Source: Mytilus californianus
Taxonomy: Eukaryota > Mollusca > Bivalvia > Mytilida > Mytilidae
Length of the DNA: 64,000 bases
Direction of reading: 5' to 3'
NCBI RefSeq assembly: GCF_021869535.1
Contig: NW_026262734.1
Location: forward strand, 81,840,061-81,904,060
Of this stretch, positions 33,308-45,419 are shown piece by piece. Position 1 is the first letter of the stretch; each line of letters starts with the position of its first letter. The notes beneath the pieces are model-generated. The model made no database searches. It saw nothing but the letters and a program-made list of their open reading frames with translations, and was not told where the DNA came from. A program made the translations under genes and the position numbers.

Positions 33308-36300
33308 GTACCAAGTCAGAAATATGGCAGTTGTTATCAAATGGTTCGTTTCTATGTATGTTGGCGTTTGTTTTTGTTGCACTTCAGTGTTTCTGTTGTC
33401 CCGTTGTTTTCCTCTTATACTTGACGTGTTTCCCTCGGTTTTAGTTTGTAACCCGGATTTGTTTTCTCTCAATCGATTTATGACTTTTGAACAGCGGTAT
33501 ACTACTGTTGCCTTTATTTATCAACCCAGGTTTTTATGGTGGGGTTCGGGTTGTTTGGTCTTTAGTTTTCTTTGTAGTGTTTTGTAGAATTTCTTGTCTT
33601 TTCGAAGTTTTTCGTTTTTACCATGGTGGTGTCAGTTTCTCAGACTATTCCTCTTATGTCTTGAGAGTCCCCTTGGTACATTGCGTCTTTTTTGTACAGT
33701 TAATGTAAAAGTTTTATCTGTACTGGCTAAGTAACACATGTTACATATATAGATTAATTTTTACGCAGCGCAGCTTTGAGTGGAGTAAATATGGTAATGA
33801 ATAAGGCGTGGCTATATATGATTTGCAACATTCATGGGCTATGACACATGTCAAACGTTAAATGCTGACCAATAACTTTACTGTACTTTTTAATATGTCA
33901 ATTAAATAGTGGAGTGATACTATATTTCATTTTCAGACAGATGACAATTGAATTTGTATTTTGTATTTCAGATACAAGTACATTTAAATGGATTCACACT
34001 CGATAGCCATTTATGTGTCATTGGATAGTTTGTCTCACCGAAAATTCTTGAGGGGGGAGGGGGGATAGATGCAAAATTTTATTCGAAGTTTATCTGCCTT
34101 CAAACCCAAAAATAATGTGAAGTTCTTAAGGAGTTTTAAAGTTGTGATAAGAAGGAAACATTTTCCAATTTCAATATATGAAAGTCATTAATACATTTGT
34201 GTACAATTTTCCATTCCCAACAACTGTAAAAAGATCGATTAATTGATTTGAATGGTTGTTGATTGCGAGTAATAATTGTCTTTCTACGATGTTCGTGTAC
34301 CAAGTCAGAAATATGGCAGTTGTTATCAAATGGTTCGTTTCTATGTATGTTGGCGTTTGTTTTTGTTGCACTTCAGTGTTTCTGTTGTCCCGTTGTTTTC
34401 CTCTTATACTTGACGTGTTTCCCTCGGTTTTAGTTTGTAACCCGGATTTGTTTTCTCTCAATCGATTTATGACTTTTGAACAGCGGTATACTACTGTTGC
34501 CTTTATTTATCAACCCAGGTTTTTATGGTGGGGTTCGGGTTGTTTGGTCTTTAGTTTTCTTTGTAGTGTTTTGTAGAATTTCTTGTCTTTTCGAAGTTTT
34601 TCGTTTTTACCATGGTGGTGTCAGTTTCTCAGACTATTCCTCTTATGTCTTGAGAGTCCCCTTGGTACATTGCGTCTTTTTTGTACAGTTAATGTAAAAG
34701 TTTTATCTGTACTGGCTAAGTAACACATGTTACATATATAGATTAATTTTTACGCAGCGCAGCTTTGAGTGGAGTAAATATGGTAATGAATAAGGCGTGG
34801 CTATATATGATTTGCAACATTCATGGGCTATGACACATGTCAAACGTTAAATGCTGACCAATAACTTTACTGTACTTTTTAATATGTCAATTAAATAGTG
34901 GAGTGATACTATATTTCATTTTCAGACAGATGACAATTGAATTTGTATTTTGTATTTCAGATACAAGTACATTTAAATGGATTCACACTCGATAGCCATT
35001 TATGTGTCATTGGATAGTTTGTCTCACCGAAAATTCTTGAGGGGGGAGGGGGGATAGATGCAAAATTTTATTCGAAGTTTATCTGCCTTCAAACCCAAAA
35101 ATAATGTGAAGTTCTTAAGGAGTTTTAAAGTTGTGATAAGAAGGAAACATTTCCAATTTCAATATATGAAAGTCATTAATACATTTGTGTACAATTTTCC
35201 ATTCCCAACAACTGTAAAAAGATCGATTAATTGATTTGAATGGTTGTTGATTGCGAGTAATAATTGTCTTTCTACGATGTTCGTGTACCAAGTCAGAAAT
35301 ATGGCAGTTGGTATCAAATGGTTCGTTTCTATGTATGTTGGCGTTTGTTTTTGTTGCACTTCAGTGTTTCTGTTGTCCCGTTGTTTTCCTCTTATACTTG
35401 ACGTGTTTCCCTCGGTTTTAGTTTGTAACCCGGATTTGTTTTCTCTCAATCGATTTATGACTTTTGAACAGCGGTATACTACTGTTGCCTTTATTTATCA
35501 ACCCAGGTTTTTATGGTGGGGTTCGGGTTGTTTGGTCTTTAGTTTTCTTTGTAGTGTTTTGTAGAATTTCTTGTCTTTTCGAAGTTTTTCGTTTTTACCA
35601 TGGTGGTGTCAGTTTCTCAGACTATTCCTCTTATGTCTTGAGAGTCCCCTTGGTACATTGCGTCTTTTTTGTACAGTTAATGTAAAAGTGTTATCTGTAC
35701 TGGCTAAGTAACACATGTTACATATATAGATTAATTTTTACGCAGCGCAGCTTTGAGTGGAGTAAATATGGTAATGAATAAGGCGTGGCTATATATGATT
35801 TGCAACATTCATGGGCTATGACACATGTCAAACGTTAAATGCTGACCAATAACTTTACTGTACTTTTTAATATGTCAATTAAATAGTGGAGTGATACTAT
35901 ATTTCATTTTCAGACAGATGACAATTGAATTTGTATTTTGTATTTCAGATACAAGTACATTTAAATGGATTCACACTCGATAGCCATTTATGTGTCATTG
36001 GATAGTTTGTCTCACCGAAAATTCTTGAGGGGGGAGGGGGGATAGATGCAAAATTTTATTCGAAGTTTATCTGCCTTCAAACCCAAAAATAATGTGAAGT
36101 TCTTAAGGAGTTTTAAAGTTGTGATAAGAAGGAAACATTTCCAATTTCAATATATGAAAGTCATTAATACATTTGTGTACAATTTTCCATTCCCAACAAC
36201 TGTAAAAAGATCGATTAATTGATTTGAATGGTTGTTGATTGCGAGTAATAATTGTCTTTCTACGATGTTCGTGTACCAAGTCAGAAATATGGCAGTTGGT

Positions 36301-37261
36301 ATCAAATGGTTCGTTTCTATGTATGTTGGCGTTTGTTTTTGTTGCACTTCAGTGTTTCTGTTGTCCCGTTGTTTTCCTCTTATACTTGACGTGTTTCCCT
36401 CGGTTTTAGTTTGTAACCCGGATTTGTTTTCTCTCAATCGATTTATGACTTTTGAACAGCGGTATACTACTGTTGCCTTTATTTATCAACCCAGGTTTTT
36501 ATGGTGGGGTTCGGGTTGTTTGGTCTTTAGTTTTCTTTGTAGTGTTTTGTAGAATTTCTTGTCTTTTCGAAGTTTTTCGTTTTTACCATGGTGGTGTCAG
36601 TTTCTCAGACTATTCCTCTTATGTCTTGAGAGTCCCCTTGGTACATTGCGTCTTTTTTGTACAGTTAATGTAAAAGTTTTATCTGTACTGGCTAAGTAAC
36701 ACATGTTACATATATAGATTAATTTTTACGCAGCGCAGCTTTGAGTGGAGTAAATATGGTAATGAATAAGGCGTGGCTATATATGATTTGCAACATTCAT
36801 GGGCTATGACACATGTCAAACGTTAAATGCTGACCAATAACTTTACTGTACTTTTTAATATGTCAATTAAATAGTGGAGTGATACTATATTTCATTTTCA
36901 GACAGATGACAATTGAATTTGTATTTTGTATTTCAGATACAAGTACATTTAAATGGATTCACACTCGATAGCCATTTATGTGTCATTGGATAGTTTGTCT
37001 CACCGAAAATTCTTGAGGGGGGAGGGGGGATAGATGCAAAATTTTATTCGAAGTTTATCTGCCTTCAAACCCAAAAATAATGTGAAGTTCTTAAGGAGTT
37101 TTAAAGTTGTGATAAGAAGGAAACATTTTCCAATTTCAATATATGAAAGTCATTAATACATTTGTGTACAATTTTCCATTCCCAACAACTGTAAAAAGAT
37201 CGATTAATTGATTTGAATGGTTGTTGATTGCGAGTAATAATTGTCTTTCTACGATGTTCGT
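33308..37261. repeat. Four-copy tandem array, unit 988-989 bp, almost identical copies
   Basis: The GTACCAAGTCAG anchor occurs at 33308, 34297, 35285 and 36273, and the array closes at 37262. Unit lengths are 989, 988, 988 and 989. The differences I see are few: a T deletion in AAACATTTTCC (units 2 and 3), GTTGTTATC against GTTGGTATC (units 3 and 4), and AAAGTGTTATC in unit 3. Each unit contains the 3' half of family G, a Penelope-tail-like stretch (GGTGGGGTTCGGGTTG and CCATGGTGGTGTCAG), about 430 bases of other DNA including a GGGGGGAGGGGGG tract, and the last ~130 bases of the CR1-like LINE. Open frames repeated in every unit are not convincing genes. Confidence 0.95.
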
Positions 37262-37581
37262 GTATTGAAAATCACAAAAGTTTTTTTGCCTTGACTTGGC
37301 GTTTGTTTCTGATTTCTTGCAGGTACTTGATGGTTCAATAGCCGGCACCAATCCCTCAACCACTTTGTAGAACAGAGACAGCCTCTAATGTTTCCTCCGT
37401 TCTTGGAGAGGTGGTAGTTCCAGCTTTAAAAGCATATTTTTAACGTATCCTGTTTCTCAGGATTTGTACGTGAACGGGTCCTAAATGACAGCACCGTATT
37501 CTAGTACCAATATAACCATGGCTAAGTTGGCTAGTTTTTTGCACCCTTGGGGGCACTGACGTAAGTTTCTTCTCAGGAAAC

Positions 37582-38340
37582 CTAGTGACAGCTTGCCTTG
37601 CTTGTAATTTTCCCTATGGTGCTGGTCCATTTTAGGTCATCGGATATATCAAGACCTAGGTACGCATTTGTTTGGACTTGCTCTAATATGTGGTTTTGTA
37701 GTTGGTAAAAGTGTTTTGTTTTTTGTTTAAAGCTAATTATATAGCAATTTTTTGCATTAAATTTCATTCCCAAATTTCGTGCTCATACTTCCAGATTTTT
37801 CAGATCTTCTTGGAGCATTTGATGATCTTCCGTGTTGTTGATTTCTCGATAGAGTAGACAGTCGTCTGCAAATAATCGAACTTGGGAAACTACACTTTCC
37901 TGGAGGTCGTTGGTGTGGCATAGGAAAAGCAACGGTCCTAGCACTGTGCCTTATTGTACACCAAAGTCTACGTGGGCATGTCCTGAGTGCTTATCTTCAA
38001 CAACAACCCGCATTGATAGTTTTTGCAGGAAAGCTGCTAAACATGTATTGAGATTTCCATTTATTCCATAACTGTTTAGATTAGCAAGGAGTTTGTCGTG
38101 TGGCACGGTATCGAATGCCTTTGAAAAATCTAGTATGGCCATATCAAGTTGAATGCTGCTGTCAAAACTCTTTAGTAGATCTGACTAAGAGCTGTGTTGT
38201 ACATGAGTAACTTGATCTGAATCCGTGATTTAAATTTGTCAGTATATTGTGCTTTTCCAGGTGTTTGAGGATGTGTTTACATATAATGTGTTCCAATAGC
38301 TTACAGGATACACAGGTCAGTGAGACTGGTCTGTAATTTT
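37582..38340 (-). pseudogene. LINE reverse transcriptase domain
   Basis: Visible motifs: ENYRPVSLT, LEHIICKHI, HGFRSSYSCTTQLL, AILDFSKAFDTVPHDKLL, a GTVLGP box behind an in-frame TAA, and the catalytic LFADDCLLY box near 37850-37875. A frameshift separates the FRSSYS part from DLLKSFDSSIQLD. Clade assignment (CR1/Jockey-like) rests on these motifs only. Confidence 0.85.
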
Positions 38341-38393
38341 CTGCTGCGTGGCCGTCTACCTTCTCAACGACTTCCTTTGATATTATATTTATG

Positions 38394-39254
38394 TCAGTTT
38401 TTATATGATCCCAATTTGATCGTCCAAAGATGTACCGTTTTTCTTTGGCGTTGCTTACAGTAGTATGGTTTTAGTAACGAGTCTGTAACAACGATGTCAT
38501 GGTCTGAAATTACTGGAGCGTTGCCAGTTGATTTAATAAGGGACGGGTTGTTTGTGAATACCAGATCCAACAGATTTCCCTCTCTTGTTGGTTTGTCGTA
38601 GATTTGGACAAGGCCGTGCTCAACAGATAGGTCCATTAGTGCTTGTTGTACTTGTTTGTCTGGAGCTCCTGTTTTTATTTCCATATTTATCCAGTCAATG
38701 TCTGGGCAGTTGAAATCTCCAGCGATAATAATATGTTTAGGTTTTCCTGTAGTTATCTTTTCTAGTGATAGTTTCATATTAGTTATGTCTTTCATATTTC
38801 TATGAGGTATGTAATATGATGCGATGTAGAGGTCTTTGCTGTTTTTCAATTTAATTTTGGATCATTCAATTTCGCAGTCTGTGACGGTTTCAATGAATTC
38901 AGTTGAAATGAGATCTTCATGTATTTCTAAGAATTCTCCGCCCCAAAGAGTGCCTCTATCATTCCTGTAGATTTTAAAGTTATCTTCAGATGATTTACTG
39001 GCATATTCCTTCATTGGCTTTCCTAGTTTTATTCCTTTGAGCCAAGATTCAGTACCACATATGATGTCTGGTTTGATGTAGTTTATGGAAGCAGATAGTT
39101 CATATTCTTTGTCCGTGATACTGCGGCAGTTTACCGTCATTATACGTAGGTTACCTTCGGGTGGTAATTTAAGTACATTTGACGTTGACGGAACTACTGT
39201 TCGTAACCAATGTAAGCAAGATGGCGGCGATAATAACATAAACTGGCTCGACAT
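38394..39254 (-). pseudogene. LINE apurinic-type endonuclease domain
   Basis: Landmarks in order: IMTVNCRSITDK, CGTESWL (catalytic Glu), an IASYYIP strand, IIAGDFNCPDIDW (catalytic Asp/Asn), LLDLVFTNNP and VISDHDIV (catalytic Asp-His). This is the EEP nuclease of LINEs. A TGA near 38862 splits the frame in two (38862-39254 and 38394-38849). Confidence 0.85.
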
Positions 39255-39301
39255 TTAAAATATTTGTTTTCACTTTGCGTTCATCGTTAAATTAAATAAT
39301 A

Positions 39302-39645
39302 AACACAAATAAAATTGAGAATAGAAATGGGGAATGTGTCAAAGGGTAGAAAACAACCGAAGGCCATTTATCGGTCTTCAACACAGCGAGAAATCCCGCA
39401 CCCGGAGGCGGGTTTCAGCTGGCCCCTAAACAAAAATGTGTACTAGTTTAGTGAAAATAGACGTCACACTAAACTCCAAAACATATAAATGAACTAAAAT
39501 TAAAAAAAACATACAAGACTAACAAAAGCCAGAGGCTCCTTACTTGGGACAGGCGCAAAAATGCGGCGGTTTAAACATGTTTTGTGAGATCTCAAGCCTT
39601 CTCCAATACCACTAGTCCTAGTTGAATAAACAAACACACAGCAAT
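39302..39645 (-). mobile_element. Family A, near-complete minus-strand copy
   Basis: All family A blocks are present in inverted order: GAGAATAGAAATGGGGAATG, CGAGAAATCCCGCACCCGG, GGGTTTCAGCTGGCCCCTAA, the core GGCTCCTTACTTGGGACAGG, and the end TTTGTGAGATCTCAAGCC. It directly adjoins the 5' side of the LINE. Confidence 0.9.
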
Positions 39646-39649
39646 GTGC

Positions 39650-40190
39650 ACAGTACCACTCAGTTTCATTTGAATGATATAAGATATTTTCGTAGTTTTT
39701 TTTTATCAGATAGCAAATTTTCCGGAGTACATTTTTATGCGTTAGTGAGTGAATTGGTCCATTTGATACACCAATTAATCCCTTTAAAAAGGCGTGAAAT
39801 CCTATAATAATTCTATGTTTAGTCCGAATCATCTCTTCCGGCAACGCACAAACAAAGACATATACAAACAAAAGATATATAAATGCAATAATTCGTGAAG
39901 ACCTATAGGGCCACACCACACCTAAATATAACAACCGACTTAATCTTCGGTCTACTTTCCGAAGAGAGTTGGAACCCTATTCAGTTAATGCTTTTTTTAA
40001 TTTAGCAGGGAGAATTTTAGAAAGAGTATTATTTATTATGTCAGTATCGATGCATGGACTATTAAACTGATGATATCTCGGGGACAAACCGTTTACAAGC
40101 AATTTTTTGGCAATTGTGTACATTTTCTCTTTGATCTAACTGCCTACTATTTTTAAGATCATTGACAGGACTTGATGCTCGAAATTATTA
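39650..40190. other. No gene seen upstream of the ankyrin pseudogene
   Basis: The NTPase part expected upstream of this kind of ankyrin protein was not found here. Only AT-rich sequence is seen. Confidence 0.45.
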
Positions 40191-41058
40191 GGCAATGACG
40201 TCATGTATCAGTGCAGCAACGTCGCGTGCTGAGAAGATGCTACAGCTCTTCATTGAGTATGCTAAAAGTAGCTTTATACGAGAAAGATTTCTATGGAGGA
40301 CCGCAGATGACATGGACGTAGATATAGAGTTCGCCATCACAATACCCGATAAACATGTCGATAGATATATATATATAAACTGTTGAATGCCTGGAGGAAT
40401 GATTTTGTAAACAGAAACATGAGTTATCCTTCATTTACAGAAAAGTTTAAAATTAATTTAAACAAACTTGATTGGTCAAAGCAAATAGAACTTGCCTGTA
40501 AGCAAGATATCAAAAGTGAACATAGAGCTCTTCGAGGCAGTTGCTTAATGGGTTCTGTTGACATCGTCAAATGGATGAAAAGTAAGAATAGTGACATTAG
40601 CTATTGTGGAGAGGATGGTTATTTCCTTTTATTATTTGCAAGTCAACAAGGACGTGTTAATGTTGTTAAAGAATTGTTACAACAGTCAACAGATGCGACA
40701 ATCAGTATCGACAATGACGTGTTATGTCTAAGGTTGAACGGTCATAAAAGACATGTGCATGTAGTTAAAGAAATGTTGCAACATGCAATACATGTCAATA
40801 AATGTAGAAAAGATGGCACCACACTCCTACAAAATGCTTCTGTTGAAAACAGAATAGAAGTTGTAAGCGTACATCTTCAATGTCGAGATATAAGTAGTAA
40901 TCTCTGTGATAAGAAAGGACGTTCCACGCTTTATTGGGCAAGTCAGCAAGGACATGTTGGTGTGGTTAAAGAACTGTTACAACAGACGGCAATGATAAAT
41001 ATCTGTAGTAATAAAGGTGATTCACCTCTATGGATAGCTCGCAAGAATGGACATGTAG

Positions 41059-41243
41059 TTCTCGTTTGAATTGTTTTACATTGTCATTTCGGAGCCTTTT
41101 GTAGCTGACTGTGCGGTATGGGCTTTGTTCATTGTTGAAGACCGTACGGTGACCTATAGTTGTTAATTTCGGTGTCATTTGGTCTCTTGTGGAGAGTTGT
41201 CTCATTTGGTAATCATACCACATTTTCTTTTTTATATTTATAG
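41059..41243 (+). mobile_element. Family B repeat inserted in the ankyrin pseudogene
   Basis: The sequence CTCGTTTGAATTGTTTTACA, GGCATTTGT-like, GGTATGGGCTTTGTTCATTG, CCGTACGGTGACCTATAGTT and GAGAGTTGTCTCATTTGG is the plus version of the copy at 61275-61480. TAG occurs at 41056-41058 and 41241-41243. Removing the insert with one TAG rejoins GHV to DVVTEL in frame. Confidence 0.85.
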
Positions 41244-42264
41244 ACGTTGTTACAGAACTGTTACAACACTCAGCAGATATAAAAAAATGTAAAAATAATG
41301 GCGTGTCACTTCTTTGGATGGCAAGTTACCAAGGACATGTTAATGTTGTTCAAGAACTATTACATAATTCGACATGTTCTACAGAAGTCAATATCTGTAA
41401 CAATAAAGGTGTGTCCCCTCTGTGGACAGCAAGTCAGGAAAGACATGCCAATATTGTCAAAGAACTATTACAACATTCGGCAGAGGTATATCAATTTGAG
41501 AAAGATGGAATCTCACCACTACAGATTGCTTGTTATAAAAACAAGATTAATGTTATACATGTACCTCTGCAGTGCGCTAATGTTGATGTCAATCTCTGTG
41601 ACGATAATGGAGGATCCTCCTTATATTTGCAAGTCAGGAAGGTCATTTTTATGTTGTGAAAGAACTGTTAAAACATTTCGCAAAAGTTAATACATGTAAC
41701 GACAAGGGTCTTTCGCCTCTATGGATAGCAAGTCAGGAAGGACATGTTCTTGTTGTTAAAGAATTGTTACAGAATTCAGCAGACGTAAATACCTGTAACA
41801 ATAAAAGTGTGTCACCTTTGTGGATAGCTAGCCGTCAAGGACAAGTTAATACCGTGAAAGAACTCCTTCGCCATTTTGCACAGGTCAATAAATGATGTAA
41901 TGATGGCATCCCACCGCTTCAGATTGCTAGTTACAATACTATACAAGTACTATTTCAATGTCAAGATATCATTATCGATTTTTGTGATAAGGAAAGACGT
42001 TCCTCGTTTTATTGGGCAAGTCAGCAAGGACATGTTGGTGTTGTTAAGGAACTATAATACAATTCAACATGTGTAAAAGAAGTCAATATATGTAACGATA
42101 AAGGTGTGTCCATTCTGTGGATAGCTAGTCAGGAAGGACATGTAAATATTGTCAAAGAATTATTACAACATTCAGCAGAGGTAAATAAAAGTGTGAAAGA
42201 TGGCATATCACCATTGCAGATAGCGTGCTATAAAAACAGGATCGATATTGTACGTGTACTTCTG

Positions 42265-42637
42265 ACTGTTGACCGTTATGGAATAATAGTTTCACAGATG
42301 ATATCGGATATGTTCCTTATCACATGTTATGTCGTAATTACAATCCACTTCCTTTTTCACCACGAATGTGACCTACTGAATTAGACTTTTTTATCGGATT
42401 TGTAATAACATGAGCAACACGACGGGTGCCACATGTGTAGCAGGATCTGCTTACCCTTCCGGAGCACCTGAGATCACCCCCAGTTTTTGGTGGGGTTCGT
42501 GTTGCTTAGTCTTTAGTTCTATGTTGTGTCTTGTGTACTATTATTTTGTCTGTTTGTCTTTTTTTTTAGCCATGGCGTTGTCAGTTTATTTTCGATCTAT
42601 GAGTTTGACTGTCCCTCTGGTATCTTTTGCCCCTCTT
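42265..42637 (+). mobile_element. Penelope-like 3' fragment inserted in the ankyrin pseudogene
   Basis: A 373-bp insert starts in the RT C-terminus (VDRYGIIVSQMISDMF, the same as at 2815-2860) and carries the same tail as 2865-3165. TTCTG flanks it at 42260-42264 and 42638-42642. Removing the insert and one TTCTG restores the ankyrin reading VLLQCDDVDID. Confidence 0.9.
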
Positions 42638-45419
42638 TTCTGCAGTGTGATGATGTTGATATTGACCACTGTGATTTTAAAGGAGGATCCTCACTATATT
42701 TGACAAGTCAGAAAGGACATTTTGATGTTGTTAAAGAACTGTTAAATCACTCTGCAAAAGTAAATAACTGTTATGACAAAGGTATTACCCCTTTGTGGAT
42801 AGCAAATCAGGAAGGACATCTCAATATTGTGAAAGAACTCCTACACAAATCAGCAGAGGTACATAAACATAATGATAAAGGTGTGTCACCTTTGTGGATA
42901 ACAAGTCACCAAGGACATGTTGATGTTGTTAAAACCCTATTAAAACATTCATCCGACGTCAATAAATGTTGTGATGATGGTATTTCACCTCTACAGTTTG
43001 TTTCTTACAACAACAAGATTGAAGTTGTCAATGTTCTTCTTTCGTGTGTTGATGTTGATATTGATCTCTGTGATAATAATGGACGGTCCTCACTTTATTG
43101 GGATAGTCATCAAGGACATGTTATTGTTGTTAAAGAACTATTACATCATTCCGCCAAAGTGAATAAATGTGATAATAAGAACATATCGCTGCTACGAAAA
43201 GTTCGTCAGGAAGTGCATGTTGATATTGTCAAAAATGATACAACATTCAGCAAAAGTCAATAATTGTGAAGATAAACGTGTCTCATTTCTGTGGATATCA
43301 AGTCAAAACGAACATGCTTATATAGCTAAAAATCTTTTACACCATTCTGCTGAAGTACATAGATCTACTGATAAGGACATATCACCTCTGTGGATAGAAG
43401 GTCAGCGAGGACATGTTAATGTTGTTAAATAACTGTTACTACATTCTGCGGACATAAATAGCTGTAACGATAAAGGTGTGTCCCCTCTGTGTATAGCAAG
43501 TCAGCGAGGACATGTTAATGTTGTTCAAGAATTGTTACAACATTCAATTGAAGTCAACAATCGTGATGATATAAGGCGTGTCACCTCTGTAGATAGCAAG
43601 TCAGACAGGACATGTACCCGTTGTAATAAAACTGTTAATACAATCCGCAGACGTAAAAATCTGTAACGACAAAGGTGTGTCATCTCTGTGAATAGCGTAG
43701 ACATGTTAATGTTGTTAAAAAATTGTTACAACATTCAATTGAAGTTAACAAGTGTGTTTTTTGGATAGCAAGTCAAGCAGGATATGTACCCATTGTTAAA
43801 GAATTGTTACAACATTCAGCAGCCGTAAATAGCTTTAACAATAAAGGTGTGACACCTCTGTGGATAGCATGTCACCAAGGACCTGTTAATGTTGTGAAAG
43901 AACTTGTTCGCCATGGGCCAGAGGTCAATAAATGTTGTGATGATAGCACACCACCGCTACATATTGGAATTTACAAAAATAGAATTGAGGTTGTAAAAGT
44001 ACTTCTTCGGTGGATGTTCTTTGCTGTTTTTAGCAAGTCATCAGGGACATGATTATATTGTTAGAGAACTCATACAACATTCGACTGAGCTGAATAAATG
44101 TAATAATAAGGTTATATTGCCTTTCAGGAAGGCACTTGCGACTGCACATGTCATTTCTGTAAAAGAACTATTACAAAATTGAATATATGTCACTTCACAA
44201 CTACAGCTTGCTTGTTATAACAACAGGATTAAGGAAGTAAATGTAATTCTTCAAAGTTATGATGTGAATATTAATTGCTGTGATAAGGATGGACATTCTT
44301 CAATTTATTAGGCAAGTCAACAAGGACATGTTTATGTTGTTAAAGAATGTTTCCTACATTCAGCAGTAGCAAATAACTGCAATAAAAGAGCTGCATCACC
44401 GTTGTGGATAGCAAGTCAGAAGGGACATGTCAATGTTGTTAAAAAACTGATCAAACATTCAGCAAAAGTAAATAAATGTGATCATAAAGGTGTGTCGCCT
44501 CTGTGGATAGAAAGTCAGAACGGAAATTATAATGTTGTAACTGAACAATTTACAGAACTATTACAATATTATGCCGAGGTTAATAAACGCAGTACGAATG
44601 GCACTACACCACTGCAGATTGCGTGTTGCAACATAAGGATAGATGTCATGAATGTCCGTCTTCAGTGTAAATATATTGATATTAATCTCTGTGTTAATGA
44701 TGGACGTTCTGCACTTTATTTTGGGCAAGTAAAGAATGATATGTTAATGTTGTTAAATACCTGTTAAATCATTCAGCAGAGGTTGATAACTGTAGAGGTA
44801 AATTGCATTACCTCTGTGGGTAGCAAGCTGTGGAGGGCATGTCCATGTTGTTAAAGAACTTTTACAACATTCAACAGAGGTAAACAATAGCGATGATAAT
44901 GGTGTAACGCCACTATGGATATCAAGTTACCAAGGGCATGCTAATGTTGTTACAGAGCTGTTACAACATTCAGCAGACGTTAATAAATGTGACGATAATG
45001 GCGTGTCACCTCTGTGGGTAGCAAGTCAGAATGGGCATGTTAAGGTTGTTAAAGAATTGTTACAACATTCAGCACAGGTTAATAAATTTAATGCTAAAGG
45101 TGTGTCAGCTTTGTTGATAGCAAGACAGAAAGGACATGTAGCTGTTGTTCATGAACTATTAGACAGTTTAGCAGAGGTCAATAAATGTTGTCTTGACGGT
45201 TCAATACCACTGCACGTGGCTTGTTATAACAACAGGAAAGAGGTTGTTAATGAACTTCTCCGGCGTTCTGATATTGATATTGACCACCATAATAATAATG
45301 GATAAACCGCACAATATTTGGCGAAGAAAGGAGGACATGAAATTATTTTTCTGATACTGCAAGGACATATTCGTTTTGATAAGGATCTATTAAAACATTA
45401 AGACATTAATTTATTTAAG

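Larger units (their letters stand above)
37105..39260 (-). mobile_element. CR1/Jockey-like LINE, internally deleted and mutated
   Basis: Read on the minus strand: an endonuclease part (39240 to 38400), then directly an RT part (about 38390 to 37560), then a C-terminal domain ending with PPLQERRKHLRLSLFYK and NFCDFQYTNIVERQ. The usual linker between endonuclease and RT is missing, pointing to an internal deletion near 38390. Stops lie at 37951-37953 (in the GVPQGTVLGP box) and 37783-37785, so it is inactive. The last ~130 bases are shared with every unit of the tandem array. Confidence 0.85.
40195..45400 (+). pseudogene. Ankyrin-repeat pseudogene, C-terminal part of a STAND-type ankyrin protein
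   Basis: A single-exon-like stretch encoding roughly 45 ankyrin repeats of 33 residues (consensus KGVSPLWIASQEGHVNVV and KELLQHSAEVNK). The N-terminal part (FIEYAKSSFIRERF to NMSYPSFTEKF) resembles the linker between NTPase and ankyrin domains in large molluscan STAND/DZIP3-like proteins; that match is from memory. A second repeat type (GISPLQIACYNN, then LCDNNGRSSLYWASQQGH) recurs about nine times between runs of the first type. Lesions: frameshift in a TA run at 40365-40377, frameshift near 41630, stops at 41893-41895, 42055-42057, 43430-43432 and 45303-45305, frame breaks near 43240, 43580-43690 and 44030, and two transposon insertions. It cannot make a full protein. Confidence 0.85.

Noticed and set aside
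33324-36673. Identical 106-, 96- and 73-residue frames in each array unit, which look like a multicopy gene
   Set aside because: They cross known repeat boundaries (family G, Penelope-like tail, LINE end) and have no coding features; copy identity comes from the recent duplication.
40196-40203. TGACGTCA at the start of the ankyrin frame as a CRE promoter
   Set aside because: It encodes M-T-S within the protein-like frame, lacks companion sites and similar octamers occur near 18215 and 26935.
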